Shown piece after piece: positions 24,224 through 31,210 of a stretch of DNA of 42,698 nt. The stretch is taken from assembly GCA_041650635.1 (NCBI GenBank), contig JBAZKV010000016.1, positions 1 through 42,698 of the forward strand, in the 5' to 3' direction. Below the pieces are notes generated by a model, which saw only the letters and a program-made list of their open reading frames with translations, did no database searches and was not told the origin of the DNA. Each line of letters starts with the position of its first letter. The stretch's first letter is position 1. This DNA is from Candidatus Margulisiibacteriota bacterium (GTDB taxonomy: Bacteria > Margulisbacteria > WOR-1 > JAKLHX01 > JBAZKV01). The translations under genes were made by a program, and so were the position numbers.

Positions 24224-24280
24224 ACCCGACGCTGAAGCGTCGGCTCCGTTCGGGCAGGAGCCGAACCTTCAGGTTCGGGT
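24224..24280. repeat. Inverted element made of paired hairpins
   Basis: Two 24-base arms (24224-24247 and 24257-24280) are imperfect inverted copies. Each arm is itself a hairpin: CCGACGCTGAAGCGTCGG and CCGAACCTTCAGGTTCGG. The four positions that differ between arms change in pairs, so both small hairpins stay intact. It lies just after the DHS-like stop codon and has no T run, so it is not a standard terminator. Confidence 0.7.
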
Positions 24281-24287
24281 CTGCGGA

Positions 24288-25280
24288 CTATTCTTTACCC
24301 AAAATATAGGCGAACATCAAAGGCGCGACGATGGTAGCGTCGCTTTCGATGACAAAACTTGGTGTTTCTTTCCCAAGTTTGCCCCAGGTTATCTTTTCGT
24401 TGGGTACCGCTCCGCTGTATGAGCCGTAAGAGGTGGTGCTGTCTGATATCTGGCAGAAATAGCCCCATTTCTGGACGCCTTCTTCAAAAAGGTCCTGTTC
24501 AATAAGCGGCACAACGCAGATGGGAAAATCCCCGGCTATGCCTCCGCCTATCTGGAAAAAGCCAACAGAGTTCTTTTTGGATGTGTCCTTGTACCAGTCT
24601 ATAAGAAAGCTCATGGTTTCCAGCCCGGACCTGACTATGGACATGTCCTTGATCTTGCCTCTTTTGTGGTCTGCAACAAGCACATTCCCGATCGTCGAAT
24701 CTTCCCAGCCGCCGACAAAGATAGGGATATTCTTTTCGCAGGCTGCTATCATCCAGGAATCCTTTGTGTCTATCTGGTAATGCTCTTTAAGCGCGCCATC
24801 CCTCAACATCTGGTACATATATTCATAAGGGAAATATCTTTTACCTTCTTTTTGAGCTTTATACCAATATTGCTGGGCTATCCTCTCTATCCTCCTCATT
24901 GCCTCTTCTTCCGGAATGCAGGTGTCCGTTACTCTGTTAAGATGTTTGGCAAGGAGGGCTTCCTCGTCATCTTTGGTAAAGTACCTGTAGCCCGGGACCC
25001 TTACATAAAAGTCGTGGGCCACAAGGTTGAAAATATCTTCTTCAAGATTTGCTCCTGTTGTTGATATTGCGTGGATCTTGTCCTGCCTGATCATTTCTGC
25101 CAAAGTGATGCCGATCTCGGCAGTACTCATAGCACCGGCCATTGCCAAAAACATCTTGCCGCCGCTTTTTAAATGGGAGATATAGGATTCGGACGCGTCT
25201 TTTACAACAGCGCCGTTAAAATGCCTGAAATTGTGCTCCACAAACTTTTGTATCGCCTTAAACTGCTCTTTTGTATTCAT
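24288..25280 (-). CDS. Deoxyhypusine synthase-like protein
   Basis: A 330-residue member of the deoxyhypusine synthase family, NAD- and polyamine-using enzymes. It has MFLAMAGAMSTAEIGITLAEM and the NAD-site patterns STTGANLEEDIFNLVAHDFY and FFQIGGGIAGDFPICVVP. It also has SYSGAVPNEKITWGKLG, in which WGK carries the lysine that forms the covalent intermediate in eukaryotic enzymes. Bacteria lack the eIF5A substrate, so bacterial members are thought to act on small molecules, for example in homospermidine formation. It stands alone behind a promoter with only six bases between the -10 box and the ATG. Confidence 0.92.
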   Translation of the reverse strand: MNTKEQFKAIQKFVEHNFRHFNGAVVKDASESYISHLKSGGKMFLAMAGAMSTAEIGITLAEMIRQDKIHAISTTGANLEEDIFNLVAHDFYVRVPGYRYFTKDDEEALLAKHLNRVTDTCIPEEEAMRRIERIAQQYWYKAQKEGKRYFPYEYMYQMLRDGALKEHYQIDTKDSWMIAACEKNIPIFVGGWEDSTIGNVLVADHKRGKIKDMSIVRSGLETMSFLIDWYKDTSKKNSVGFFQIGGGIAGDFPICVVPLIEQDLFEEGVQKWGYFCQISDSTTSYGSYSGAVPNEKITWGKLGKETPSFVIESDATIVAPLMFAYILGKE

Positions 25281-25286
25281 GCCTTG

Positions 25287-25315
25287 ATTATACCTGACGC
25301 GTTGCTGGCGGGCAA
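25287..25315 (-). promoter_or_regulatory. DHS-like gene promoter, leaderless
   Basis: Minus strand TTGCCC (25310-25315), 17 bases, TATAAT (25287-25292), then CAAGGC and the ATG at 25280. The transcript should start at the start codon. Confidence 0.75.
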
Positions 25316-25321
25316 GGGTGT

Positions 25322-25327
25322 TATAAT
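25322..25327 (+). promoter_or_regulatory. -10 box of the DUF4412-like gene
   Basis: TATAAT 26 bases before the ATG at 25354, with an AAAGGGG ribosome site between. It lies back to back with the divergent DHS-like promoter. No clear -35 box is seen. Confidence 0.55.
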
Positions 25328-25353
25328 TACCTTAAAAAGAAAGGGGAAATAAT

Positions 25354-25971
25354 ATGATGAAAAAAACGGTTTTGTCTGCCTTGCTTGCCTTGTTTGCCTT
25401 GTCCGGACTGGCGTTTGCTCTGGAATTTTCTGCCGATCAGGTCGTTAAGATGAAGGGCATGGCGCCGGTCACCGGAAAATTGAATTTTTCCGACAACAAA
25501 TGGAGGTCGGAATCAAAGTTCATGGGAAAACACACTGTTTCCATAATCCGGGCAGACAAAAAAGTCTCGTGGACCCTTATGCCCGATCAGAAGTCTTATA
25601 TGGAAAATAAGTTGGATCCTGCGCAGGCTGCGGCTTCGGGAAAGGAAGTGCCTGGAGAGGTTAAAAGGGAAAAAGTTGGAAGGGAAAAAATAAGCGGGAT
25701 GGACTGCGACAAATACAAAATAACATATAAAAACGCCGGGGGGACTTCGGTGCTTTTTTTGTGGATGTCAAAAGACGGTATCCCGATGAAGAGCGCTTCC
25801 CAGGACGGTTCGTGGTCCAGCGAAATGAAGAATGTTAAAGTGGGCAGGCAGGCGCCGTCTTTGTTCGAGCTGCCCGCAGGGTACAAAAAGATGTCAGTTC
25901 CTTCCGCGGGAAAAATGCCGAGCAAGGCGGATATGGACGCTATCAAGAAGATGATGAAAGACTACAGGTGA
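25354..25971 (+). CDS. Exported DUF4412-like (LolA-fold) protein
   Basis: A 205-residue protein with a signal peptide (KKTVLSALLALFALSGLAFA) followed by a beta-rich domain. It resembles DUF4412 or outer-membrane lipoprotein-sorting-like proteins: ADQVVKMKG, TLMPDQKSYMEN, EKISGMDCDKYKITY and FLWMSKDGIPMK are the typical spacing of that fold. It probably sits in the periplasm; its ligand is unknown. The C-terminus ADMDAIKKMMKDYR is charged and helical. Two ATG codons are in tandem at the start. It ends with a 10-base overlap with the convergent LOG-domain gene. Confidence 0.8.
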   Translation: MMKKTVLSALLALFALSGLAFALEFSADQVVKMKGMAPVTGKLNFSDNKWRSESKFMGKHTVSIIRADKKVSWTLMPDQKSYMENKLDPAQAAASGKEVPGEVKREKVGREKISGMDCDKYKITYKNAGGTSVLFLWMSKDGIPMKSASQDGSWSSEMKNVKVGRQAPSLFELPAGYKKMSVPSAGKMPSKADMDAIKKMMKDYR

Positions 25972-27377
25972 GCTTTTATTCTTGAGAGAATATCCATTAT
26001 CTGATCGATGGAGCCGGCCCTGTAAAGTTTAGGATAGGAACAGCTGTCCGGGATAGGGGCATGGTAGCTTATTATCGGTTTTCCCGCTGCCATCGCTATC
26101 AATATCTCGTCCATTGTGCCGCTTTTGCCGGGAAAAGCTATGACTGCTTTTCCGCTTCTGGCGACAATGGCGTCCCTTGAGAGCCCGATCCCCGTCACAA
26201 CAGGTATGTCAATAGAGTGGTTGGAAGCCGCATAAGAGAGTCCCGGCACTATCCCTGCGGAGATACCTCCGGCCCTTGCAGAGCCTATAGCCGCCTGCAG
26301 CATCACCCCCGGACCGGCGCCGTTAATAATGATGAACCCGTTATCTGCCAGTGCTTCTCCAAGCAGTATCCCGTCCGAGGCCAGATTCTCAACCGGGCAT
26401 TCTATGTCTATATTGGATGAACCTATCACCGATATAGGAAACAGATCCCTTGATGCCAGAAGATCGTATTTGCTGTCTTCTTCCGCAGGCAGCATTACAG
26501 AATCTATCCAGGCCAATATGTTGTCCATTGAACCGGGTGCCAGCGCCCCGGCGCTCATGCACGGGATAAATTCGTTTTGTGCCACCAACTGCGCCCCCAG
26601 AGGGAACTGCTGATCAAAGGCCCCAAAAACACTCTGTCTTCCGTTCTGGAAAGCTCCTCCAAAAATATCGTCCCCGCCTATCCGCAGCAGCGCCCTGCCG
26701 GCCCTTCCCATGATAGGGGCGCGGATATCTCCGGTGCTGGCCACTATATTGAGGTCGGTCTCTCTTATCGGAGAATCTCCCGGAAACAATCCAACGGCCG
26801 GGGCGCAGCTTTCCTCCAGGCCCAGGACAAAGGCGCGGATAAACCTGTTGTACTGCCCCACAACGGGAAGCAGCTTTCTTGCCGCAAATTCCCGGCCCAA
26901 TCTAAAAGCAAATTGGAGCGCTTTTCCGCTGTAGGTATCCTCATCGGCGACAACACTTACCATCCTGTAGCCCATGCCGTTAGCCCTATGCAGTTCGTTC
27001 ATGAAAAGCCGGGTCAGGTCCGGGTAGCCGCAAGCTCCTGGGAGCGTGGACGAGGTCAGGTCTATGCCCCTGTCCCTGAGACCCGAAAAAATACTTTCGA
27101 CGAAGGGTCTTTCGAGATCCCTGTAAGCGGCCCTTTCTTCTTTTGTCATATGGTGGTATAGATGTGCTCTGCCGAGCCCGGACAACCCTTTGATCTCGCT
27201 GGTGATCATTTCCGCAACTTCTGATGACGGCAGCTGCAGAAAGGCATTGACAGGATGCTCCAGTCCGGAGGTCTTTGACGATTTTATTGCGGACCCGAAG
27301 GAGCGCGCTATCTCCCTAAGTCCGCATACGGCCCTGGGGCGCAGGTTGTGAGCAGGTATTGCAGTGTTTGTGTTCAT
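25962..27377 (-). CDS. LOG-domain protein with large N-terminal extension
   Basis: A 471-residue protein. The C-terminal 170 residues are a LOG-family (lysine decarboxylase-like) Rossmann domain, with ISVIGSSN, FIIINGAGPGVMLQAAIGSARAGG and the motif PGKSGTMDEILIA in place of the usual PGGxGTxxE. Stand-alone LOG proteins release cytokinin-type bases from nucleotides or bind nucleotides. The N-terminal 300 residues are not familiar; they contain GACGYPDLTRLFMNEL and VVADEDTYSGKALQFAFRLG and may be a second, diverged nucleotide-binding domain. No Shine-Dalgarno site is seen before the ATG. Confidence 0.8.
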   Translation of the reverse strand: MNTNTAIPAHNLRPRAVCGLREIARSFGSAIKSSKTSGLEHPVNAFLQLPSSEVAEMITSEIKGLSGLGRAHLYHHMTKEERAAYRDLERPFVESIFSGLRDRGIDLTSSTLPGACGYPDLTRLFMNELHRANGMGYRMVSVVADEDTYSGKALQFAFRLGREFAARKLLPVVGQYNRFIRAFVLGLEESCAPAVGLFPGDSPIRETDLNIVASTGDIRAPIMGRAGRALLRIGGDDIFGGAFQNGRQSVFGAFDQQFPLGAQLVAQNEFIPCMSAGALAPGSMDNILAWIDSVMLPAEEDSKYDLLASRDLFPISVIGSSNIDIECPVENLASDGILLGEALADNGFIIINGAGPGVMLQAAIGSARAGGISAGIVPGLSYAASNHSIDIPVVTGIGLSRDAIVARSGKAVIAFPGKSGTMDEILIAMAAGKPIISYHAPIPDSCSYPKLYRAGSIDQIMDILSRIKAHL

Positions 27378-27431
27378 CTAAAGGTTTATCGCAAGAAAGA
27401 GGGCATTATTTCAGGTAAGTCGGGCAATAAA

Positions 27432-27459
27432 AAAGACCCCCGCCTAGACGGGGGTCTTT
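27432..27459 (-). terminator. Rho-independent terminator after the RRM gene
   Basis: Ten-base stem AAAGACCCCC/GGGGGTCTTT (27432-27441 with 27450-27459), eight-base loop, followed on the minus strand by a T run. It lies 20 bases after the RRM stop codon. Confidence 0.92.
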
Positions 27460-27478
27460 GATCGATCTAAGATATCAA

Positions 27479-27772
27479 TTAATATCTGTCGAACGAACGT
27501 CTTTGTCCGCCGTCGCCTCTGGGGCGATCGGTTTTCGGTCTGCCTTCGTTGACGGTCAGTTCGCGGTCGTTCCATTTATAGCCGGTCATGCCTGCTATAG
27601 CCTTGGCGGCGTCCGCGTCTTCCATGTCAACAAAACCAAATCCGCGGGACTTTCCGGTGAACTTGTCGTTCACTATTCTGGCTGAGATAACATTGCCGAA
27701 CTGGGAAAACTTTTCCGACAGTTCCGCGTCAGTTACCGACCAGGGAAGATTGCCTACGAAAATGCTTTTCAT
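27479..27772 (-). CDS. RRM-type RNA-binding protein
   Basis: A 97-residue single RRM protein of the kind common in cyanobacteria and some other bacteria. RNP2 is IFVGNL (4-9) and RNP1 is RGFGFVDM near residue 43, both with the aromatic RNA-contact residues. The C-terminal 20 residues are a Gly-Arg-Asp tail (RPRGDGGQRRSFDRY). AAGGAG lies 11 bases before the ATG. The long leader and strong terminator make it a stand-alone unit; cold-shock or growth-linked control is plausible but not shown. Confidence 0.95.
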   Translation of the reverse strand: MKSIFVGNLPWSVTDAELSEKFSQFGNVISARIVNDKFTGKSRGFGFVDMEDADAAKAIAGMTGYKWNDRELTVNEGRPKTDRPRGDGGQRRSFDRY

Positions 27773-27845
27773 TTTGTTTGTAACTCCTTATTAAATTTCT
27801 CTGCTGGATAATGATAGAGAGGACCAACTGCGTGGTAACACTCAC

Positions 27846-27869
27846 AAAAAGGAAGCAGACAGCCTTTTT
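27846..27869 (-). promoter_or_regulatory. Hairpin in the leader of the RRM gene
   Basis: AAAAAGG and CCTTTTT pair (27846-27852 with 27863-27869) around a ten-base loop inside the leader, about 75 bases before the start codon. It could be a weak attenuator or RNA-binding site. Confidence 0.3.
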
Positions 27870-27898
27870 AGTTATCAATCATTAACTTCGACATGCTT

Positions 27899-27927
27899 AT
27901 ACTAGCACAGAGCATCCTAGAATGCAA
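27899..27927 (-). promoter_or_regulatory. Probable promoter of the RRM gene
   Basis: Minus strand TTGCAT (27922-27927), 17 bases, TAGTAT (27899-27904). It would give a leader of about 120 bases before the ATG at 27772. Confidence 0.5.
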
Positions 27928-27935
27928 GGGCTTTC

Positions 27936-28874
27936 TTATCTTGAAGGATTGACCGACCCTTTTTTGTCCTGTCGCAGCTGTTGCCTCTGGTTGAGGTAGT
28001 CCTGTCGCTTTCTGTCCTGTTCGGCTTTTGCCTGTTGGGCTTTTGCCCTCTGTTCGTCTATCTGCTGCTGGGTCGGCTGTATGGCAGGGTTAAAATAGGT
28101 TGTGGGAGTGGTCCAGGGATAATAATAGACTGAGTGGTCCCAATAGCGCTGGTCAAAAAAAGCGTCTATGTCATCCATCCTTTTCGTCACAGCCCTGTGC
28201 TCGTTCTCGGCTATCCTGCGCTGGTGGTAGGCCTCGGCCTCTTCTGTGGTCATTGGAGCGCCTTTCCCGAAAAAGGGCAATTCAACCGCTATGTTCAAAG
28301 AAGCCGTTAGTCCGCTGAAGGAAGCCTGATATAAAAGCGCCGAGCTGACGGGGTCAATAAAGGTCTGCCTGAGCTCGGCCCTGATTATTGTGCCCCGGTC
28401 TATGTATAGGTCCGCTCCGGCAAATATATGTTTTCCGAACTTTGTGGTCTGCAGATAGTTGTAGTCCGGGTCGCTTTCATTTATGTAATAGAGGCCGACG
28501 CCGGCGCCCAGATATGGAGAAACGGAGCTCTTTTTGAACGGATAATAAGCAACTGAAGCCGTAACGGGTATTATCGTAAGCGCCGTTCCGTAGGGAGCAA
28601 GAGGCGAGCGGTTGCCTTCGGAATAATAGGAGATGTCGCCGATGGCTGAAATGCCGCTTTCTGCCCTAAAGCCCAAAAAGGCTTTGTAGGTCATTCCTCC
28701 CTTGTAATAATCCCTTATCTGGATGTCTTTGGGATATAGATAGAAATAACCGGCTCCCACGCCTCCTGTCACGTTCAGGTAGCTGGCAGACGGATCTGCA
28801 TGTGCTGACGCGCAGCAAACCGCCGCAAGAAAGAACGCTGTCAACAGGACAATACTAATAGATCTCATTATCAC
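27936..28874 (-). CDS. Outer-membrane beta-barrel-like protein with charged coiled tail
   Basis: A 312-residue exported protein. A signal peptide ends near SAHADPS. Residues 30-200 alternate aromatic and polar residues in the way of a small outer-membrane barrel (VGAGYFYLYPKDIQIRDYY, VSPYLGAGVGLYYIN), resembling OmpW/OmpA-like barrels. The last 100 residues are different: EEAEAYHQRRIAENEHRA and a Gln-, Arg- and Lys-rich helix (QQQIDEQRAKAQQAKAEQD) that would be a coiled coil. The start is GTG at 28874 or ATG at 28868. It follows the Spy-like gene by 12 bases and is probably cotranscribed. Confidence 0.8.
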   Translation of the reverse strand: MIMRSISIVLLTAFFLAAVCCASAHADPSASYLNVTGGVGAGYFYLYPKDIQIRDYYKGGMTYKAFLGFRAESGISAIGDISYYSEGNRSPLAPYGTALTIIPVTASVAYYPFKKSSVSPYLGAGVGLYYINESDPDYNYLQTTKFGKHIFAGADLYIDRGTIIRAELRQTFIDPVSSALLYQASFSGLTASLNIAVELPFFGKGAPMTTEEAEAYHQRRIAENEHRAVTKRMDDIDAFFDQRYWDHSVYYYPWTTPTTYFNPAIQPTQQQIDEQRAKAQQAKAEQDRKRQDYLNQRQQLRQDKKGSVNPSR

Positions 28875-28886
28875 TTCTGTCCGTGA

Positions 28887-29315
28887 TCAATTTCCTGCCG
28901 GAGAAAGAGTTTGTCTGGCCTGAAAGAGCTCGTTCAATTTCTGCTTCTGTTCAGGTGTCAACTGTTCCCTAACCCAAAGCATAAAGTCGATCTTCTTTTT
29001 CTGGAGCTCGGTCATTGTCCTGGATGTTTCCTCTGTCAGTTTGTCTATCCTGGCCCTGTCGGGCTGGTTTGCAACAAGCAGTTCGTTGAGCTCATTTTTT
29101 TGGGCGCGCAGCGTATCGGCCAGAACAGCCATTTCGCTTTCTGCAGCCACTTCCCTTGCTGTTATCCTGTCTTTTTGTTCTTTTGTGAGGTCTAATCTCA
29201 GTATGATGCCGGTCTGGTCTATTTCTTTTTTACCCTGTGCCGGAGCGCTTGCCTGGCACAGAATTAGGAATGCCAGACACACTGCCGCGGACCTCAGCGC
29301 CGTTTTGCCTTTCAC
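28887..29315 (-). CDS. Spy/CpxP-like periplasmic protein
   Basis: A 142-residue exported helical protein. After a signal peptide (TALRSAAVCLAFLILCQASA) it has the paired LTKEQKDRI and LTPEQKQKLNEL motifs, which mark Spy/CpxP-type (LTXXQ) periplasmic chaperones or stress sensors. A GTG start at 29315 is chosen because GAGAGGAG lies seven bases upstream; an ATG at 29357 would add a non-hydrophobic extension before the signal. It is followed by the barrel-protein gene. Confidence 0.85.
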   Translation of the reverse strand: MKGKTALRSAAVCLAFLILCQASAPAQGKKEIDQTGIILRLDLTKEQKDRITAREVAAESEMAVLADTLRAQKNELNELLVANQPDRARIDKLTEETSRTMTELQKKKIDFMLWVREQLTPEQKQKLNELFQARQTLSPAGN

Positions 29316-29371
29316 ATGTATTCTCCTCTCAAAGTATTTGACCGCCTGGCCGCCCAAAAGGGTCCGTACAG

Positions 29372-29380
29372 ATTATAGCA
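29372..29380 (-). promoter_or_regulatory. Extended -10 promoter of the Spy-like gene
   Basis: TGCTATAAT on the minus strand, an extended -10 element whose -10 box is 29372-29377, directly after the AsmA-like stop codon and about 56 bases before the GTG start. Confidence 0.55.
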
Positions 29381-31204
29381 TCAGAACTTGATAAGCTCTC
29401 TGAGTTTTTCGGAAGCTTCTTTTTTAAGCCTTTCGGTCCCCTCGGCAGCTTTTTGCTTTATAGCTTCTTCCGCCTTCTTCTTTTCTTCATCTAGCACAGC
29501 CTGTATTTTTTCTTCGGCCTTCTTTTTCAGGTTCTCTATCGGTTTATCCAGCACAGGCCTGGGGATCGGCAGCTTCAGGCTTCCCGTAAGCTCAAAAACG
29601 GTCTCCAACCAGCCCGTAGGACCCCTCAAGAGAGAGTATTCCCTGCCGAGCCCTGTCGTGATCCTGGGAGACAGGTTAAGGGAAAGGCGGTTGCCCGGCA
29701 CCCAGGTCAGGCTGTTAAGGTCTATCCCGCCGGAAAAATCAAGCATAAGGTCCTTGTGGGCAAAAGCCAGCGTTCTGACACTTATGACCATGTTCTTTAT
29801 AGCTGCGTCAGCAGTCAGCCTTTCAAGTTTGAGGTCGTTCTTAAGAGAGTTGGATCTGATCAGGTCTGCTATCGAAGCCAGTATCTTTGTCCTTTTAAGT
29901 TCTGCCTGGCGGATATCCACCTTTGCGCTGCCCGAGAGGTTTTTGAGCGCCGCTTTTGGGTCCACCCCTCTGCCGCTAAAAGACAGCCCGACATCCATTG
30001 TTCCGTAGAGCTTGTCCTTAAGGTCCTTGTAGTCTTCAAGCCTTGTCAGGAAAGTGTCGATGATCACATTCGAAAACGAATGAGCGTCAAATCCGGCAAG
30101 TTTGAGGTCCTTTGCCGAATAGGCAAGACCGGGCACATTGAGGTCCGCCAAAAGAGCGCCGGACAAAACGCCCTTGTAGAAGCCGATCTCTTTTATATCG
30201 ATAGCAGCCTTTTTATTCTTTAGCTGTGCAAAAAGAGCGATCCTGTCCACGGTAAAGTTCTGGAAGGTCAGCGCGTTTATATCGGCAGAGGCCTTTAGCG
30301 ACAGCGTCCTTGGAATGGAGGCTGTTAAGGCGTTGACAGTTTCTGTCAGGTCAGCGGGCTTGGACTTTTTAACGCTTTGTCCGGAAAACACCGCTATCAG
30401 CGGATCAATGGATAGTTTTTTGGTGGACAGGTCCAGCACAATGTCAGGTCCGCCTTTAAAATTGGAAGCCAGAACAGAGGCAGAGGCGTTTTCGCCTGCT
30501 ACCGACAGAAGGAGAGGGGAGACCTTTATCTTTTCTTTGTCGAGCTCCAACTCTATCCTGCCCGAGAGCGCTATCGGGACCGGTTTGCCCTGATACAAAA
30601 CATCCGCGGACGCCTTAAAGCCGATGGGTTTTTTCATGGCCAGCTCAAAGCCGGAAACCGACATGTCAAAATTGTTCAGCCCGGATACCGTATCCGCTGC
30701 CCTGTCCCGGTAGGTGATCTTTCCTTCCTTGATATAAAAACTGTTGACAAAGAGTTCAAAAGGCAAGCCGGCTTTTTCTTCTTTCTTTTTTATTTCATCT
30801 TTTTTACCCGGAGCAAGGAGGTCCGAAAAGTTGAATTCTCCTTTGGGCTGCTTTTCTAAGAGTATTTGCGGCTTTAGAAGACCGATCTTCCTTATCACGA
30901 CCCTGCGCCGCAAAAGAGGCCAAAGGTCGTAATGCAGTTCTATGGCATCGGCAGAGATAAAGTCCCTTTTTCCGTATCTTTCAAGGTCGGCGATAGAAAG
31001 CTTTTCAAGCTTTAGTCCGGTAAAGATATTGAACGATGCCTTTTCTATCTTAACTTCACGGCGGAGCAGTTTTGTCAGCTCGGCGGCTGCCATATCCTTT
31101 ATCCTGTCCAGCGGCAAAAAGAGCGCCAGCGATACCGAGGCAACGGCGGCCAGGATGATAACGGCTGCGGCAGCTATCCCGAGCCGTTTGAACAGTTTTT
31201 TCAT
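29381..31204 (-). CDS. AsmA family envelope protein
   Basis: A 607-residue protein of the AsmA/TamB-like group that bridges or serves the two membranes. It has one N-terminal transmembrane helix (LGIAAAAVIILAAVASVSLALF), then the AsmA N-terminal pattern LDRIKDMAAAELTKLLRREVKIEKASF, described here as about residues 32-58, and a long beta-rich repeat body. The last 70 residues are an unbroken Lys/Glu/Ala helix (EKIQAVLDEEKKKAEEAIKQ). It lies seven bases after clpB with an AAGGAG site. Such proteins are linked to lipid transport to the outer membrane. Confidence 0.88.
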   Translation of the reverse strand: MKKLFKRLGIAAAAVIILAAVASVSLALFLPLDRIKDMAAAELTKLLRREVKIEKASFNIFTGLKLEKLSIADLERYGKRDFISADAIELHYDLWPLLRRRVVIRKIGLLKPQILLEKQPKGEFNFSDLLAPGKKDEIKKKEEKAGLPFELFVNSFYIKEGKITYRDRAADTVSGLNNFDMSVSGFELAMKKPIGFKASADVLYQGKPVPIALSGRIELELDKEKIKVSPLLLSVAGENASASVLASNFKGGPDIVLDLSTKKLSIDPLIAVFSGQSVKKSKPADLTETVNALTASIPRTLSLKASADINALTFQNFTVDRIALFAQLKNKKAAIDIKEIGFYKGVLSGALLADLNVPGLAYSAKDLKLAGFDAHSFSNVIIDTFLTRLEDYKDLKDKLYGTMDVGLSFSGRGVDPKAALKNLSGSAKVDIRQAELKRTKILASIADLIRSNSLKNDLKLERLTADAAIKNMVISVRTLAFAHKDLMLDFSGGIDLNSLTWVPGNRLSLNLSPRITTGLGREYSLLRGPTGWLETVFELTGSLKLPIPRPVLDKPIENLKKKAEEKIQAVLDEEKKKAEEAIKQKAAEGTERLKKEASEKLRELIKF

Positions 31205-31210
31205 TTCGCT

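Noticed and set aside
24224..24280. Rho-independent terminator for the DHS-like gene
   Set aside because: There is no T run on either strand after the hairpins; recorded as a repeat element instead.
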